In this document: positions 33,335 through 42,142 of the stretch, piece by piece
Layout of the letters: each line of letters opens with the position of its first letter
Numbering within the stretch: the first letter of the stretch is position 1
NCBI GenBank assembly: GCA_934309345.1
Contig: CAKRDD010000010.1
Location: 1-64,000 of the forward strand
DNA from: an uncultured Mediterraneibacter sp.
GTDB taxonomy: Bacteria; Bacillota; Clostridia; Lachnospirales; Lachnospiraceae
Reading direction: 5' to 3'
DNA: 64,000 nucleotides
Notes under the pieces: generated by a model
The model's database searches: none
Told to the model about the DNA's origin: nothing
What the model saw: the letters and a program-made list of their open reading frames with translations, nothing else
Program-made: the position numbers and the translations under genes

Positions 33335-33547
33335 CTATTTTTCATCATTATGATTGTAATGATCATTAATACTCTGATTTGTATCCATTAATAATTTAAC
33401 TCCTACAAGCATTGCGCTACTATACACGCCTATCTGAATGATCAGACTCCACCATACGTCCGGCAGATAATCTGCCAGACGCCCCAGGAGTAACAATCCA
33501 ATAAATATCAATAATCGCTTTACTAATCTTCTTGTTTTCTTATTCAT
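33335..33547 (-). CDS. Small two-helix membrane protein (70 aa)
   Basis: Two hydrophobic segments (RLLIFIGLLLLGRLADYL and about WSLIIQIGVYSSAMLVGV) after a basic N terminus. It starts 2 bases after the ParB stop, so it is probably co-translated with parB. No family recognised. Confidence 0.55.
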   Translation of the reverse strand: MNKKTRRLVKRLLIFIGLLLLGRLADYLPDVWWSLIIQIGVYSSAMLVGVKLLMDTNQSINDHYNHNDEK

Positions 33548-33549
33548 CT

Positions 33550-34782
33550 CTATTCTTCTACCGAATCCTTTATCAATTCTAAATTCAATAGGGAATACCC
33601 ATTCTCCATTCCAGATTCTTGCTCATTTATGTATGTAATTATAAACATCATTACTTTTGTATTGTATCCAGATGGATTGGCTGCATAGATTTCAATCACT
33701 TCTGTTTCCCGATAACTATCATCCCTTACGAAAACACATCTTTGCTTACCGGTAATCAATCGTTGATAGCACTCATAGGATACCTTTAAACATTGCCTCT
33801 CATTTCCTATAATTTCCTTATCTTTTCTATCTTGTAAAACTATCTGATCTACTGATATAGCTTTGTCCAACAATTTTGAAAAACAATTCCAAGTAAGCTC
33901 TTTATCGTTGATTGTTATTTTTTTTGGTGTACATTCAATACTGATTCCATCTGAATGTAAACTAGTATACGATTTTCCATACTTTTCAATCATTTTTCTA
34001 CAGGTTATCTTCCGGTCTGAATCGTCGATTTCTTTTATACCAAGTTCATCGTATGCTGCAATAATTTCATCAATTGTCGGGGTCAGAACCTCCGCCTTAT
34101 AGTTTTTTAAATCTTTATCTGTTTTGTATCCGCTGGCTAATGCCTGAATCTGATCATTCTCTGACATACTGGCCAAAGTAACCGCTGCTGATTTGTCTAT
34201 TTCTCCTTTTTCAAACTCATGCATTGCCGTATCTCCTAAATTTTTAGAAATCGTAAGATACTCTCCAACCGTAGTTCTGCTAAGATTATATTTTTTTGCA
34301 AGCCTTTCTACCATTCTTCCTCCCTGTATTTCCGGGAACTCTTCCGGATAATTATTTATCAAATATTGCATCCGCTCCAACTTATGCATAATCTCATAAG
34401 GAGTCTCCTCGTGATGGCAGTTGCTACTGTAAAGTTGAAATTCTGCCTGTACATCACTGATATTCTGTTCAAAACATGGCAGAAATTCGAATTCTTTTTT
34501 ATCTCGTTCTTCCACCAGCAACTTACAGGCTGCATGTCTTTTATGTCCGGCTATGATTTTATACTCATCAGAATTTGTCTTTTTTACTAACAAGTCCTGC
34601 AGAACCATGCCATCTGCTTCAATGAGATCTGCAAGCCCTTCGATTTCCTCCTTGTCTTTCGCATCGCAATATTGTTTTTCGTTTTTCGCAAGTTTTGTAT
34701 AATGAATCCATTTTGTAATTCTTTTTGGATGTGTTGTCTTTTTTACTTCTTCTTTTGCAAATACATTTGAAATTTTAGCCAT
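33550..34782 (-). CDS. parB: ParB/Spo0J-like partition protein
   Basis: 410 residues. The N-terminal ParB/sulfiredoxin-like domain has GLADLIEADGMVLQDLLVKK and a box-II variant DEYKIIAGHKRHAACKL. An HTH follows (VERLAKKYNLSRTTVGEYL). The C-terminal half, from about residue 240, is longer than in chromosomal ParB and unrecognised. AGGAGGGGATATC precedes ATG. It follows parA by 11 bases. One perfect palindrome precedes parA and twenty more copies lie across the element, so a KorB-like role (partition plus global repression) is a reasonable hypothesis. Confidence 0.88.
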   Translation of the reverse strand: MAKISNVFAKEEVKKTTHPKRITKWIHYTKLAKNEKQYCDAKDKEEIEGLADLIEADGMVLQDLLVKKTNSDEYKIIAGHKRHAACKLLVEERDKKEFEFLPCFEQNISDVQAEFQLYSSNCHHEETPYEIMHKLERMQYLINNYPEEFPEIQGGRMVERLAKKYNLSRTTVGEYLTISKNLGDTAMHEFEKGEIDKSAAVTLASMSENDQIQALASGYKTDKDLKNYKAEVLTPTIDEIIAAYDELGIKEIDDSDRKITCRKMIEKYGKSYTSLHSDGISIECTPKKITINDKELTWNCFSKLLDKAISVDQIVLQDRKDKEIIGNERQCLKVSYECYQRLITGKQRCVFVRDDSYRETEVIEIYAANPSGYNTKVMMFIITYINEQESGMENGYSLLNLELIKDSVEE

Positions 34783-34793
34783 GATATCCCCTC

Positions 34794-35504
34794 CTATGCT
34801 TCCAGCAGTTCCTTTGCTAATTCCAGATAATCCTGTGCCACAGTACTATTTTTTCTGTGTTTCAGCACAGGTTTGTATAGATTTAATGCGTTATCTACAA
34901 CTGCGGAACGGCTGATGCAGGTATCCATGATTGGATAATCATGTTTTCCAATCAGGTCAATCATTGCTTCTCTTTGTGCTTTTCCATTTGCAACCATATT
35001 GGCAAATATTTTCCACTCCATCTTCTCATCTGCATACTCATTTACGAAGTTCTCTACGAGTGCAAGATTGTCTCGGCAATAATTATCAAACTTGATCGGA
35101 GTTAACATGATATCTGCAACATGTATCGCATTTTTTGTTAAGCAGTCGAAAACCGGTCTGGTATCTATGATGCAATAATCATATTCCTTTTTTAGATTTT
35201 CAAATGCATTTTTCAGTTGATATTCTTCTGTATCATTTTCCTTGGCTAATCCTCTGATGATATCAATATTTTTGTATTTCGTACGGTAAATACAGTGATT
35301 TATTGATTTTGGATTTGCAAGTACATTCTGTACTGTTTTCCCAGTACCATTCACTTTTGTAAAAAATCTGGTACTATTACACTGTGGATCTAGGTCTATT
35401 AACAGTACCTTTTTCCCAAGTGACATGAAACTGTATGCTAAGTTAACGGATGATGTACTTTTTCCACACCCGCCCTTTAAATTTGCAATTGCTATCGTTT
35501 TCAT
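34794..35504 (-). CDS. parA: ParA/Soj-type partition ATPase
   Basis: 236 residues from ATG 35504, with AAAAGGAGCAAAAA directly upstream. Deviant Walker A KGGCGKST, switch region DLDPQCNSTRF and CIIDTRPVFDCL identify a ParA. It pairs with the ParB-like gene 11 bases downstream. A perfect 17-bp palindrome sits 16 bases upstream of the start. Confidence 0.95.
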   Translation of the reverse strand: MKTIAIANLKGGCGKSTSSVNLAYSFMSLGKKVLLIDLDPQCNSTRFFTKVNGTGKTVQNVLANPKSINHCIYRTKYKNIDIIRGLAKENDTEEYQLKNAFENLKKEYDYCIIDTRPVFDCLTKNAIHVADIMLTPIKFDNYCRDNLALVENFVNEYADEKMEWKIFANMVANGKAQREAMIDLIGKHDYPIMDTCISRSAVVDNALNLYKPVLKHRKNSTVAQDYLELAKELLEA

Positions 35505-35520
35505 TTTTTGCTCCTTTTCC

Positions 35521-35537
35521 GTACCGAATTTCGGTAC
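35521..35537. repeat. 17-bp palindrome, copy 21 (perfect), at parAB
   Basis: GTACCGAATTTCGGTAC, 16 bases upstream of the parA start codon: the expected place for an autoregulatory or partition site. Confidence 0.95.
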
Positions 35538-35574
35538 ATTTGTATGTGTTGGTTGGTTTATAAATTTTTTCTTT

Positions 35575-35931
35575 TTATTTTGCAAGTCTTATTTGTGGCT
35601 TCTTAACTTTTTCTTCAAAATATTGATCCATAATATTATTTTCCAGTGTTGTCACCTTATTAAAATCATCTGTATCACACCGAACTCGAATCGTATATCG
35701 TCCCCACACTTTATCCAAGGTTATCTGTACACGATAATCTTCGTCATTTATGAAATCAAGCCAATAGGTTCCTTGATACTGAGTGAATGCAATGTCTTTC
35801 ATTTTCGGTAATTCATATTCACAATAATCCTTGGCAAGCTTTATAAAGCTTTTCTTTCCTACCTGATACGTCTTTGCTGTTCTTAAATCTTTCGCCAACA
35901 TTTTCGTTAACTCTTTGGATAAGTTTTCCAT
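35575..35931 (-). CDS. Hypothetical protein upstream of parA
   Basis: 118 residues from ATG 35931 (AAAGGGA 8 bases upstream). Basic helical N terminus, then beta-rich sequence (YWLDFINDEDYRVQITLDKV, RYTIRVRCDTDDFNKVT). No family recognised. It follows the ArpU-like gene directly. Confidence 0.55.
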   Translation of the reverse strand: MENLSKELTKMLAKDLRTAKTYQVGKKSFIKLAKDYCEYELPKMKDIAFTQYQGTYWLDFINDEDYRVQITLDKVWGRYTIRVRCDTDDFNKVTTLENNIMDQYFEEKVKKPQIRLAK

Positions 35932-35932
35932 C

Positions 35933-36490
35933 TTACACATCCCTTTCTTTCTGAATGATTGAATTCCCTTTGCAAAGATACACAATCTGCTCATTTGACA
36001 GATCACTTTTATAAACGTTTTGGATTATCTGAATCGCTTGCTGACGTTTTTGTTCGAAAATGCGATGACTTAATCCAAAATCCTCTTCAACCGTTTTGTA
36101 TAATTCCCCTTTTACATAAATGCGATTAATAATTCTATATTCAACTCTTGGTAATATTTGAAAACACAAGTATATTCTATGGATTCCTTCAGCCTGAATT
36201 GTGAGCACATGCATCTCGTTTATTAATTCTTCTTTCTGTGTACGAATCAATTTTTGATATTTCAGGTATGCATCGAAAAGATCCCTGTGTTCACCCCCTC
36301 TATTACTTTCAATACTCAAGTCTATCTTTGGATAAGACGCAATTTCAATGGATTGTCGAGTGATTTCATCTATCTTTTTTCGAACATCTATCATCTGTTC
36401 GTACGTTTGTCGGAGCAGTTCATCATGATGTCGAAGCACATTTTTGATTATTTTCTCATCAACTCTCATGGCATTTTTATGCTCTGACAT
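35933..36490 (-). CDS. ArpU/sigma-like small regulator
   Basis: 185 residues, all helical. The C-terminal third (VEYRIINRIYVKGELYKTVE, LSHRIFEQKRQQAIQIIQ) resembles the region-4-like HTH of ArpU/RinA-type regulators found in phages and mobile elements. GGGGGAGTTTAG precedes the ATG. Family call tentative. Confidence 0.5.
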   Translation of the reverse strand: MSEHKNAMRVDEKIIKNVLRHHDELLRQTYEQMIDVRKKIDEITRQSIEIASYPKIDLSIESNRGGEHRDLFDAYLKYQKLIRTQKEELINEMHVLTIQAEGIHRIYLCFQILPRVEYRIINRIYVKGELYKTVEEDFGLSHRIFEQKRQQAIQIIQNVYKSDLSNEQIVYLCKGNSIIQKERDV

Positions 36491-36540
36491 CTAAACTCCC
36501 CCTAGACTTTAAAATTTTCAATCATGCAATCCACTGCAGA

Positions 36541-37605
36541 TTACCCTGCATCTATTTCACTCGGCTGATAGCAGCCATACAAATCGTGCTGTACTTCTTG
36601 TTGATAAAAATGATTTAGTGTAGCTGGTGCATTATATAGTGCTGTGATCATATATGCTTTTATGTTCGTGATTTTTGTAGTTGTCTTTTTCATGCAAAAA
36701 ATCACATACTCCAAGTGACTCCCCTTTAGTTTCAAAAACTGGGACTGCACAAGCGCATAGGGATAATCTTCCCCTGCAATTTTCACAGTTTCGCGTTTCA
36801 CACATACAACATCACAGATCACTTGGAATAATTCATCATAAATTTCACGATCATTTTCCTGGTCATACTTCATGTGATGGTCATATTCGATATTATCTTT
36901 GATCAACTCTATGTATTCTTGGATATGGTCATCCATCCTATCAATCACATCATCTTTTGTTTCCGCTTTCTCTGATTGATTGATATGATTGATATAACTC
37001 ATATTAGTATAATTAATATTAGTATAATTAGGGTCGGATTTTCCGACTTCCAGAGGTCGGTTTTTCTGACTTCTTGAGGTCGGTTTTTCCGAATTCTTGA
37101 AGTCGGTTTTTCTGACTTCTTGAAGTCGGTTTTTCTGACTTCTTGAAGTCGGTTTTTCCGACTTCTTGAAGTCGGTTTTTCCGACTTCAGTGATTTTATA
37201 AGGGTTTGCGGGCTCTTTTTCATCTTTTTCTGCAGACAAAGAAGCAAAATTTTTCACATAAATTATGTCCGGTTTTCCAAGTCCTCTACGAATCTTCTCT
37301 ACCAATCCGATTCCTTTTACAGAGTCTAATTCTGCTAATACTTTAATTGCTTTTTCTTTACTACATCCCAAATCATCCTTGATGCTATCAATCGTATAAA
37401 TAATATAAGCACGATTTTTTTCATCTACCCACTCGTGTTTTATGGACAATGACATCCGGTCCAACATAAGCCCGTATAATAATTTCGCATCGCTAGATAA
37501 TTTTTTAAATCTTGCATCTTTGATAAGCAGGCGAGGAACACGATAGAATGAAAACTGTTCAGCTTCTATCCCATAGTAATATTCAAGTTGTAATTTTTCA
37601 CTCAT
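36541..37605 (-). CDS. repA: RepA_N-type replication initiator
   Basis: 354 residues. The N terminus FYRVPRLLIKDARFKKLSSD, then AKLLYGLMLDRMSLSIKHEW and a CSKEKAIKVLAEL helix, is the RepA_N domain of low-G+C Firmicutes plasmids and ICEs. The middle (about 140-185) is encoded by 23-bp iterons and reads as a repetitive KPTSRSQKNR-type linker. The C-terminal part (about 215-345) resembles the DnaD-like C domain. In RepA_N replicons the origin lies inside rep, which fits. The start overlaps a small upstream ORF by 8 bases. Confidence 0.9.
   Translation of the reverse strand: MSEKLQLEYYYGIEAEQFSFYRVPRLLIKDARFKKLSSDAKLLYGLMLDRMSLSIKHEWVDEKNRAYIIYTIDSIKDDLGCSKEKAIKVLAELDSVKGIGLVEKIRRGLGKPDIIYVKNFASLSAEKDEKEPANPYKITEVGKTDFKKSEKPTSRSQKNRLQEVRKTDFKNSEKPTSRSQKNRPLEVGKSDPNYTNINYTNMSYINHINQSEKAETKDDVIDRMDDHIQEYIELIKDNIEYDHHMKYDQENDREIYDELFQVICDVVCVKRETVKIAGEDYPYALVQSQFLKLKGSHLEYVIFCMKKTTTKITNIKAYMITALYNAPATLNHFYQQEVQHDLYGCYQPSEIDAG
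37045..37190. repeat. 23-bp iterons inside repA (origin candidate)
   Basis: Units begin at 37045, 37068, 37091, 37114, 37137 and 37160, with a partial one at 37183. Each contains the inverted repeat GACTTCTTGAAGTC followed by GGTTTTTC. Because 23 is not a multiple of 3, the encoded peptide repeats only every three units (23 residues). Confidence 0.92.
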
Positions 37606-37750
37606 TCTCTCTTCCTCCTTCCTGCTGTATTTCTACATTCTTTTGATATACTTCTATAACTGTTTTTGCCTGTAGTAACTTTCCACTATTCATCACAGCA
37701 GCCTTTCTGTAGCTGCCTATGTCTCTTTCAACTACTACCGTTCTACACAT
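37598..37750 (-). CDS. Small ORF translationally coupled to repA (50 aa)
   Basis: MCRTVVVERDIGSYRKAAVM... ending GGRENE, 50 residues. Its stop overlaps the repA start (ATGAGTGA), with GGAGGAAGAGAG for repA encoded in its last codons. That suggests coupling control of RepA synthesis. No family recognised. Confidence 0.5.
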   Translation of the reverse strand: MCRTVVVERDIGSYRKAAVMNSGKLLQAKTVIEVYQKNVEIQQEGGRENE

Positions 37751-37792
37751 GATACCTTTTCTCCCAACTCTACTATTGCTGTTAATCTACAT

Positions 37793-37966
37793 CTATTTTT
37801 TTGATTCTTTTCTTTCTACTTCTGCATATGATCTATAATATCTATCTGTTCCTTTATTCGGATAGAGATCTGATAATTCTAATACCTCTATGTCAGAATC
37901 AATCTGCAAAAAATTTTGAAACCATCTAATATCACTTTTCGTTCCCATTAATCGTATCTTTAACAT
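37793..37966 (-). CDS. DUF3970-like small protein (57 aa)
   Basis: MLKIRLMGTKSDIRWFQNFL with a YPNKGTDRYYRSYAEV segment resembles DUF3970 proteins of Firmicutes conjugative elements. GGAGGAAATAGCAG precedes ATG. Function unknown. Confidence 0.6.
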   Translation of the reverse strand: MLKIRLMGTKSDIRWFQNFLQIDSDIEVLELSDLYPNKGTDRYYRSYAEVERKESKK

Positions 37967-37994
37967 CTGCTATTTCCTCCAAACTTCGTACAAG

Positions 37995-38096
37995 TTATTT
38001 TTCAGAATTCATTTTTGCGTTACCTGTAGTGTAGATTTTTTCATGTGCAGGATTGATAAAACCAATTTTTATTGCTCCTAACGCTGTACATGTCAT
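37995..38096 (-). CDS. Tiny ORF (33 aa) with a strong ribosome site
   Basis: MTCTALGAIKIGFINPAHEK and 13 more residues. AAAGGAGGAGGAAAAA immediately before ATG is among the best ribosome sites in the element. Possibly the element's first cistron or a leader peptide. Confidence 0.45.
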   Translation of the reverse strand: MTCTALGAIKIGFINPAHEKIYTTGNAKMNSEK

Positions 38097-38136
38097 TTTT
38101 CCTCCTCCTTTCGCAAGTTTTAAACAATAACAGAAA

Positions 38137-38174
38137 AAAAGACGAACTCATTTAGCATAATGAATTCGTCTTTT
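38137..38174. terminator. Long hairpin at the right end of the element
   Basis: A 16-base arm starting AAAAGACGAA (38137-38152) pairs with 38159-38174 (one mismatch, 6-base loop), flanked by A and T runs. It lies between the hemZ remnant and the first element ORF, where it could stop read-through in either direction. The stretch 38175-38309 shows no gene; an attachment site may lie here but cannot be defined from one junction. Confidence 0.65.
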
Positions 38175-38309
38175 AAGGTAAGGTTATTAGGTTTTCTTGT
38201 ACGTCATATAGTAAATTTGGTATTATTTAGCACTGATTTTCACAGATTTTCGAACTAATTTGATGTACAAATGATGTACCAGCCCTTTTTGGGGAGGTAT
38301 TTTTCATTT

Positions 38310-38501
38310 TCAATCCTTCTCAAAAAGTGCTTTTTTTCGTTCAATCATCTCATCAATTCTAGCGATATATTGCTTGATATCCTTGACATTCTCGCATCTT
38401 TCGATGTGATAACCATCCGGTAGATTCCAGACACGTTTGGTGGAAGCTCCGGCTCCGCAAGCCAGGATGGCCTGTTTCTCTTCCATGATCAGCATAAACA
38501 A
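38310..38501 (-). pseudogene. hemZ: C-terminal remnant of hemZ (coproporphyrinogen dehydrogenase family)
   Basis: About 63 codons. MEEKQAILACGAGASTKRVW with RIERCENVKDIKQYIARIDEMIERK-like sequence matches the end of HemZ, a radical SAM protein of about 490 residues. The catalytic N-terminal part is missing: the fragment begins 5 bases after the fbp stop. It seems to be left after a deletion next to the element insertion point. Alternatively it is a short stand-alone protein, which is less likely. Confidence 0.6.
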
Positions 38502-38505
38502 CTGT

Positions 38506-40461
38506 TTACAGTTTTTCTATAATCTGACCATTTCTGTACGACGCCAGCAGCCATTCAAGATCTTTAATCTGTTCTTTTAATTTTCTTCCAGCGTCGGTGT
38601 CACCAACAAGACGTCTCTCGTTCACTCTGGTCACTACTACTGTCTCTGAATGAATGTCATTTTCTTTCTTAATTGCTGCTTCTGTAGACTCAAATGGTTC
38701 ATGTGCTACCAAAAGTAATCCATACGAATTATAAACCAGCGTGTATCCTGCAATTCCGGTTTCTTTCTGATATGCTCTTGAAAATCCCCCATCAATAACC
38801 ATTACTTTACCATTACACTTGATCGGACTCTCGCCATCTTTTCTCTTAACCGGCACATGACCATTTACAATGTGTGTATCCTCTTTTGGATCCAATCCAA
38901 ATTCTATCATGATATTATCCACAACTGTCTCATTTTCAAGCAGAGCATAATATGGATTTTTCTTTTCTACATGTGTTTCCTTCTCTGCAAGAAAATATCT
39001 TTCAAAAGTCGCCATCTTATTCTTTCCAAATAACGGTGAGTCCGGATGTAGCCAGATATACCACATCGTATCTTTTCCATCTTCCCGCTCCTTTGGATCC
39101 AATGCAAAAAATCCTTTTCTCACATAACTGTCTAACACATCATACAAGGCCTTTCCACGATATTTCTTTCCGAAAATTTCTACTTCTTTCAGATTCCCCT
39201 TCGCATCTAACGGTACACATCCATGATACAACAGATTATTGTTATATACCTTATACAAACCACCTTTCGCAAGAAGGAAACGCATATGTTCCTGTAATTT
39301 TTCACATCCCACAAAAGCATGCATCAGACGATCCATAATTTCGTCCTCTTCTGAAGTCAGTTTATATGGGTTCTTTGGATCTATTGTCGGGAAATTTGTA
39401 TCCAGGAGCTTATATTCTTTTCCTTCCAGATTAATCGTACCTTTCTGATAATCAATCTTATGCAGTAACGCACGATTCTCCAGATGGAATCCTTTCTGCC
39501 TCTCTATAATCTGGCCTTCTACTTTAAACTGAATAATTGAAATCGCTTTATGTATTCTCAGATTCATCTGCATCTCATCAGATTCCGGTCTGTCAGTACC
39601 TTTCAATTTAAAACAGGTACATGGATCATCCTTGTACATCCTCATAGCAAATGTAGCCAGTGGAAGCAAATTGATACCATAACCATCTTCTATAATATCC
39701 AGGTTTCCATATCTGGCGCAGATACGGATCACATTTGCAATGCAGCCCAACTGTCCGGCCGCTGCTCCCATCCATACAACATCATGGTTTCCCCACTGGA
39801 TATCAACAGAATGATATTTCAGCAGCTTATCCATAATAAGATGCGGTCCTGGTCCTCTGTCATAAATATCACCGACAATATGCAGATGATCCACAACCAG
39901 ACGCTGGATCAGTTCTGAAATTGCTGCAATAAATTCTTCTGCCCGTCCGATCCTGATGATTGTAGAAATAATTTCATTATAATAGGACTCTTTGTCACTG
40001 ACTTCCGCTTTCTCGGTAATCAATTCTTCGATCACATAAGAGAAATCCTTCGGCAGTGATTTTCTCACTTTAGATCTTGTATATTTACTTGCTGCACGCT
40101 TACTTACTTCTATCAGACGATACAGATTCACTCGATACCAGTCATCCATATTCGACTCCGTCCGCTTCACCTGTTCCATCTTCGCTTTCGGATAGTAAAT
40201 CAATGTTGCCAGTGCTTTTTTGTCCTTTACACTCATTGTATTACCAAAAACATCTTCAATCTTGCTTCTCACGGCACCAGACCCATTCCTCAGAACATGG
40301 GAAAAAGCTTCATCTTCTCCATGTACATCCGTCAGAAAATGTTCTGTCCCCTTCGGAAGGTTCAAAATTGCCTGCAGATTAATAATCTCCGTAGATGCAG
40401 CTGCAATTGTCGGATAAAGATCCGACAACCTGTCTAAATAACGGTTTTCCATATTTTCCAT
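38506..40461 (-). CDS. fbp: Class III fructose-1,6-bisphosphatase
   Basis: 651 residues from ATG 40461 (GGAGGAGATTGTAT upstream). Metallophosphatase motifs [33 protein letters not shown] and [17 protein letters not shown] identify the Firmicutes class III enzyme, which hydrolyses fructose-1,6-bisphosphate in gluconeogenesis. [22 protein letters not shown] sequence near the C terminus is also conserved. It follows dapB by about 95 bases. Confidence 0.96.
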   Translation of the reverse strand: MENMENRYLDRLSDLYPTIAAASTEIINLQAILNLPKGTEHFLTDVHGEDEAFSHVLRNGSGAVRSKIEDVFGNTMSVKDKKALATLIYYPKAKMEQVKRTESNMDDWYRVNLYRLIEVSKRAASKYTRSKVRKSLPKDFSYVIEELITEKAEVSDKESYYNEIISTIIRIGRAEEFIAAISELIQRLVVDHLHIVGDIYDRGPGPHLIMDKLLKYHSVDIQWGNHDVVWMGAAAGQLGCIANVIRICARYGNLDIIEDGYGINLLPLATFAMRMYKDDPCTCFKLKGTDRPESDEMQMNLRIHKAISIIQFKVEGQIIERQKGFHLENRALLHKIDYQKGTINLEGKEYKLLDTNFPTIDPKNPYKLTSEEDEIMDRLMHAFVGCEKLQEHMRFLLAKGGLYKVYNNNLLYHGCVPLDAKGNLKEVEIFGKKYRGKALYDVLDSYVRKGFFALDPKEREDGKDTMWYIWLHPDSPLFGKNKMATFERYFLAEKETHVEKKNPYYALLENETVVDNIMIEFGLDPKEDTHIVNGHVPVKRKDGESPIKCNGKVMVIDGGFSRAYQKETGIAGYTLVYNSYGLLLVAHEPFESTEAAIKKENDIHSETVVVTRVNERRLVGDTDAGRKLKEQIKDLEWLLASYRNGQIIEKL

Positions 40462-40555
40462 ATACAATCTCCTCCAGACCCGAAATCTTCCCCTTACCGG
40501 GATCTATTTACCGGATCTTGTTCCCGCCGGTTTACCGGCTATTATTCATCCAGTA

Positions 40556-41314
40556 CTAAAACTGAATAACATCCCCCATGTCATACATGCCAGCTGGCTG
40601 TCCCGCAAGGAACTTTCCTGCCTCGACTGCACCTTTGGCAAATACACTTCTTGAATATGCAGTATGTTTAAATTCAATCACTTCATCTGTTCCTGCAAAA
40701 ATCACCTCGTGTTCTCCTACGATTGTTCCTGCACGAACTGCTGAAATACCAATTTCCTTTGCGTCTCGCTTCTTTCTCACCTGACTTCTGTCATATACAT
40801 ACTCGTATTCATTTCCCATTGCTTCATTAATAGAGTCTGCCAATGCAAGTGCCGTTCCGCTTGGCGCATCCAGCTTCTGATTATGGTGTTTCTCAACAAG
40901 TTCAATATCATAGCCTGCCGGTGCAAGTACTTTGGCAGCATCTTTCAAAAGTTTCAGTAACAGGTTGATTCCCATTGACATATTTGCAGACTTAAGAACT
41001 GCAATCTTCTCAGAACACTCATCTACCTTCTTTAACTGTTCGTCTGAAAGCCCTGTTGTACAAAGAACAACCGGAAGACTCTTCTTCACGCAGTAATCTA
41101 ACAATTCATCCACTGCTCCCGCATTGGAAAAATCAATCACTACATCTACATCCACATCACACTGTGTGATCTCCTCAAATACCGGATAATCATTTGGAAT
41201 TCCTGTGAACTTGTCGACGCCTGCCGCAATCACTGCATCTTCTTCATTCTTCACAATTTCTGTGATCATGCGTCCCATTTTTCCATTGCATCCGTGCATT
41301 AATATCTTAACCAT
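40556..41314 (-). CDS. dapB: 4-hydroxy-tetrahydrodipicolinate reductase
   Basis: 252 residues, standard length. N-terminal nucleotide-binding GCNGKMGRMI; VEKHHNQKLDAPSGTALALA is the substrate-binding signature. It reduces HTPA in lysine and diaminopimelate synthesis. Upstream and co-directional with fbp. Confidence 0.97.
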   Translation of the reverse strand: MVKILMHGCNGKMGRMITEIVKNEEDAVIAAGVDKFTGIPNDYPVFEEITQCDVDVDVVIDFSNAGAVDELLDYCVKKSLPVVLCTTGLSDEQLKKVDECSEKIAVLKSANMSMGINLLLKLLKDAAKVLAPAGYDIELVEKHHNQKLDAPSGTALALADSINEAMGNEYEYVYDRSQVRKKRDAKEIGISAVRAGTIVGEHEVIFAGTDEVIEFKHTAYSRSVFAKGAVEAGKFLAGQPAGMYDMGDVIQF

Positions 41315-41430
41315 CTGTATCTTCCTCCTGTATGAAACCTCAAGTATTCCATGATTTTTCAGAACTACTGTCTATCAGCATTACCTGTTTTTTCTTTCAT
41401 TACACTTTTATTTTCCGAAATATCATATAA

Positions 41431-41477
41431 AAAAGAATATCACATTTGAGTTGTTATCTCAATATATGATATCCTTT
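41431..41477 (-). terminator. Terminator of the SSB-like gene
   Basis: On the minus strand GGATATCA pairs with TGATATTC around an inner TTGAG/CTCAA stem, followed by TTTTTT. Confidence 0.65.
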
Positions 41478-41509
41478 TCACAAAGTTTTAAAAATGAAAC
41501 AATCCGACC

Positions 41510-42142
41510 TTAGAAATCTTCCACACACTCCAGTTTACTGACGGAGACCTCATATGCGATCCTTGTCTCTGTCTGTGTCTCTGATAATTTCTTCACATAC
41601 TCTCTGCTTTGGATTCTTCCGAATATTCTGACATGTTCCCCTACATCAAAGTTTGAAGCATATCTCGCATTTCTCCCCCAACAGATACATGGAATATAAT
41701 CAGATTTTCCATACGGTCTGTTCACTGCCAGCAGAATATCTGCAATTTCTCTTCCAAGAGGTGTTTTTCTGTAAACCGGGCGTTTGCACATATACCCTTC
41801 GAGAAGTATATGGTTTGTTCTTGCTCCATCAGGCTCTTCCTCGATAAATTCTATTTCTCTTGCAAACACAGAAAGAACCAGTCTGTTTTTCGTCTCTTCA
41901 TGACGGTTATAGGACCGGAACTGACCAGACACCATTAAATATTCTCCACGGCAATCCTGTGTTACGTCAATGAGACGTTCTGATATCATGACCGGAATCC
42001 GGTCACAAGAGTTACTTAGCCGTTTTACAAGAAGTTCTACCATATAGAAACCTTCTCCAAAAACCTCGTGGCTGTATGTAAACTCTGATACCACCTCTCC
42101 AATAACTGTCACCTGGTTGTTTTCAATAATCTTATCTGACAT
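41510..42142 (-). CDS. Double OB-fold single-strand-binding-like protein
   Basis: 210 residues forming two SSB-like OB domains: residues about 8-100 (VTVIGEVVSEFTYSHEVFGE, EYLMVSGQFRSYNRHEE) and about 108-205 (HILLEGYMCKRPVYRKTPLG, IPCICWGRNARYASNFDVGE, VRIFGRIQSREY). The layout is the chromosomal PriB/SSB-like protein common in Lachnospiraceae. Role in replication or repair is inference. The 306 bases to typA hold no gene. Confidence 0.7.
   Translation of the reverse strand: MSDKIIENNQVTVIGEVVSEFTYSHEVFGEGFYMVELLVKRLSNSCDRIPVMISERLIDVTQDCRGEYLMVSGQFRSYNRHEETKNRLVLSVFAREIEFIEEEPDGARTNHILLEGYMCKRPVYRKTPLGREIADILLAVNRPYGKSDYIPCICWGRNARYASNFDVGEHVRIFGRIQSREYVKKLSETQTETRIAYEVSVSKLECVEDF

Noticed and set aside
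37045..37190. Regular repeats that could suggest a CRISPR array
   Set aside because: The 23-bp units are contiguous with no spacers and lie inside repA in frame; they are iterons.
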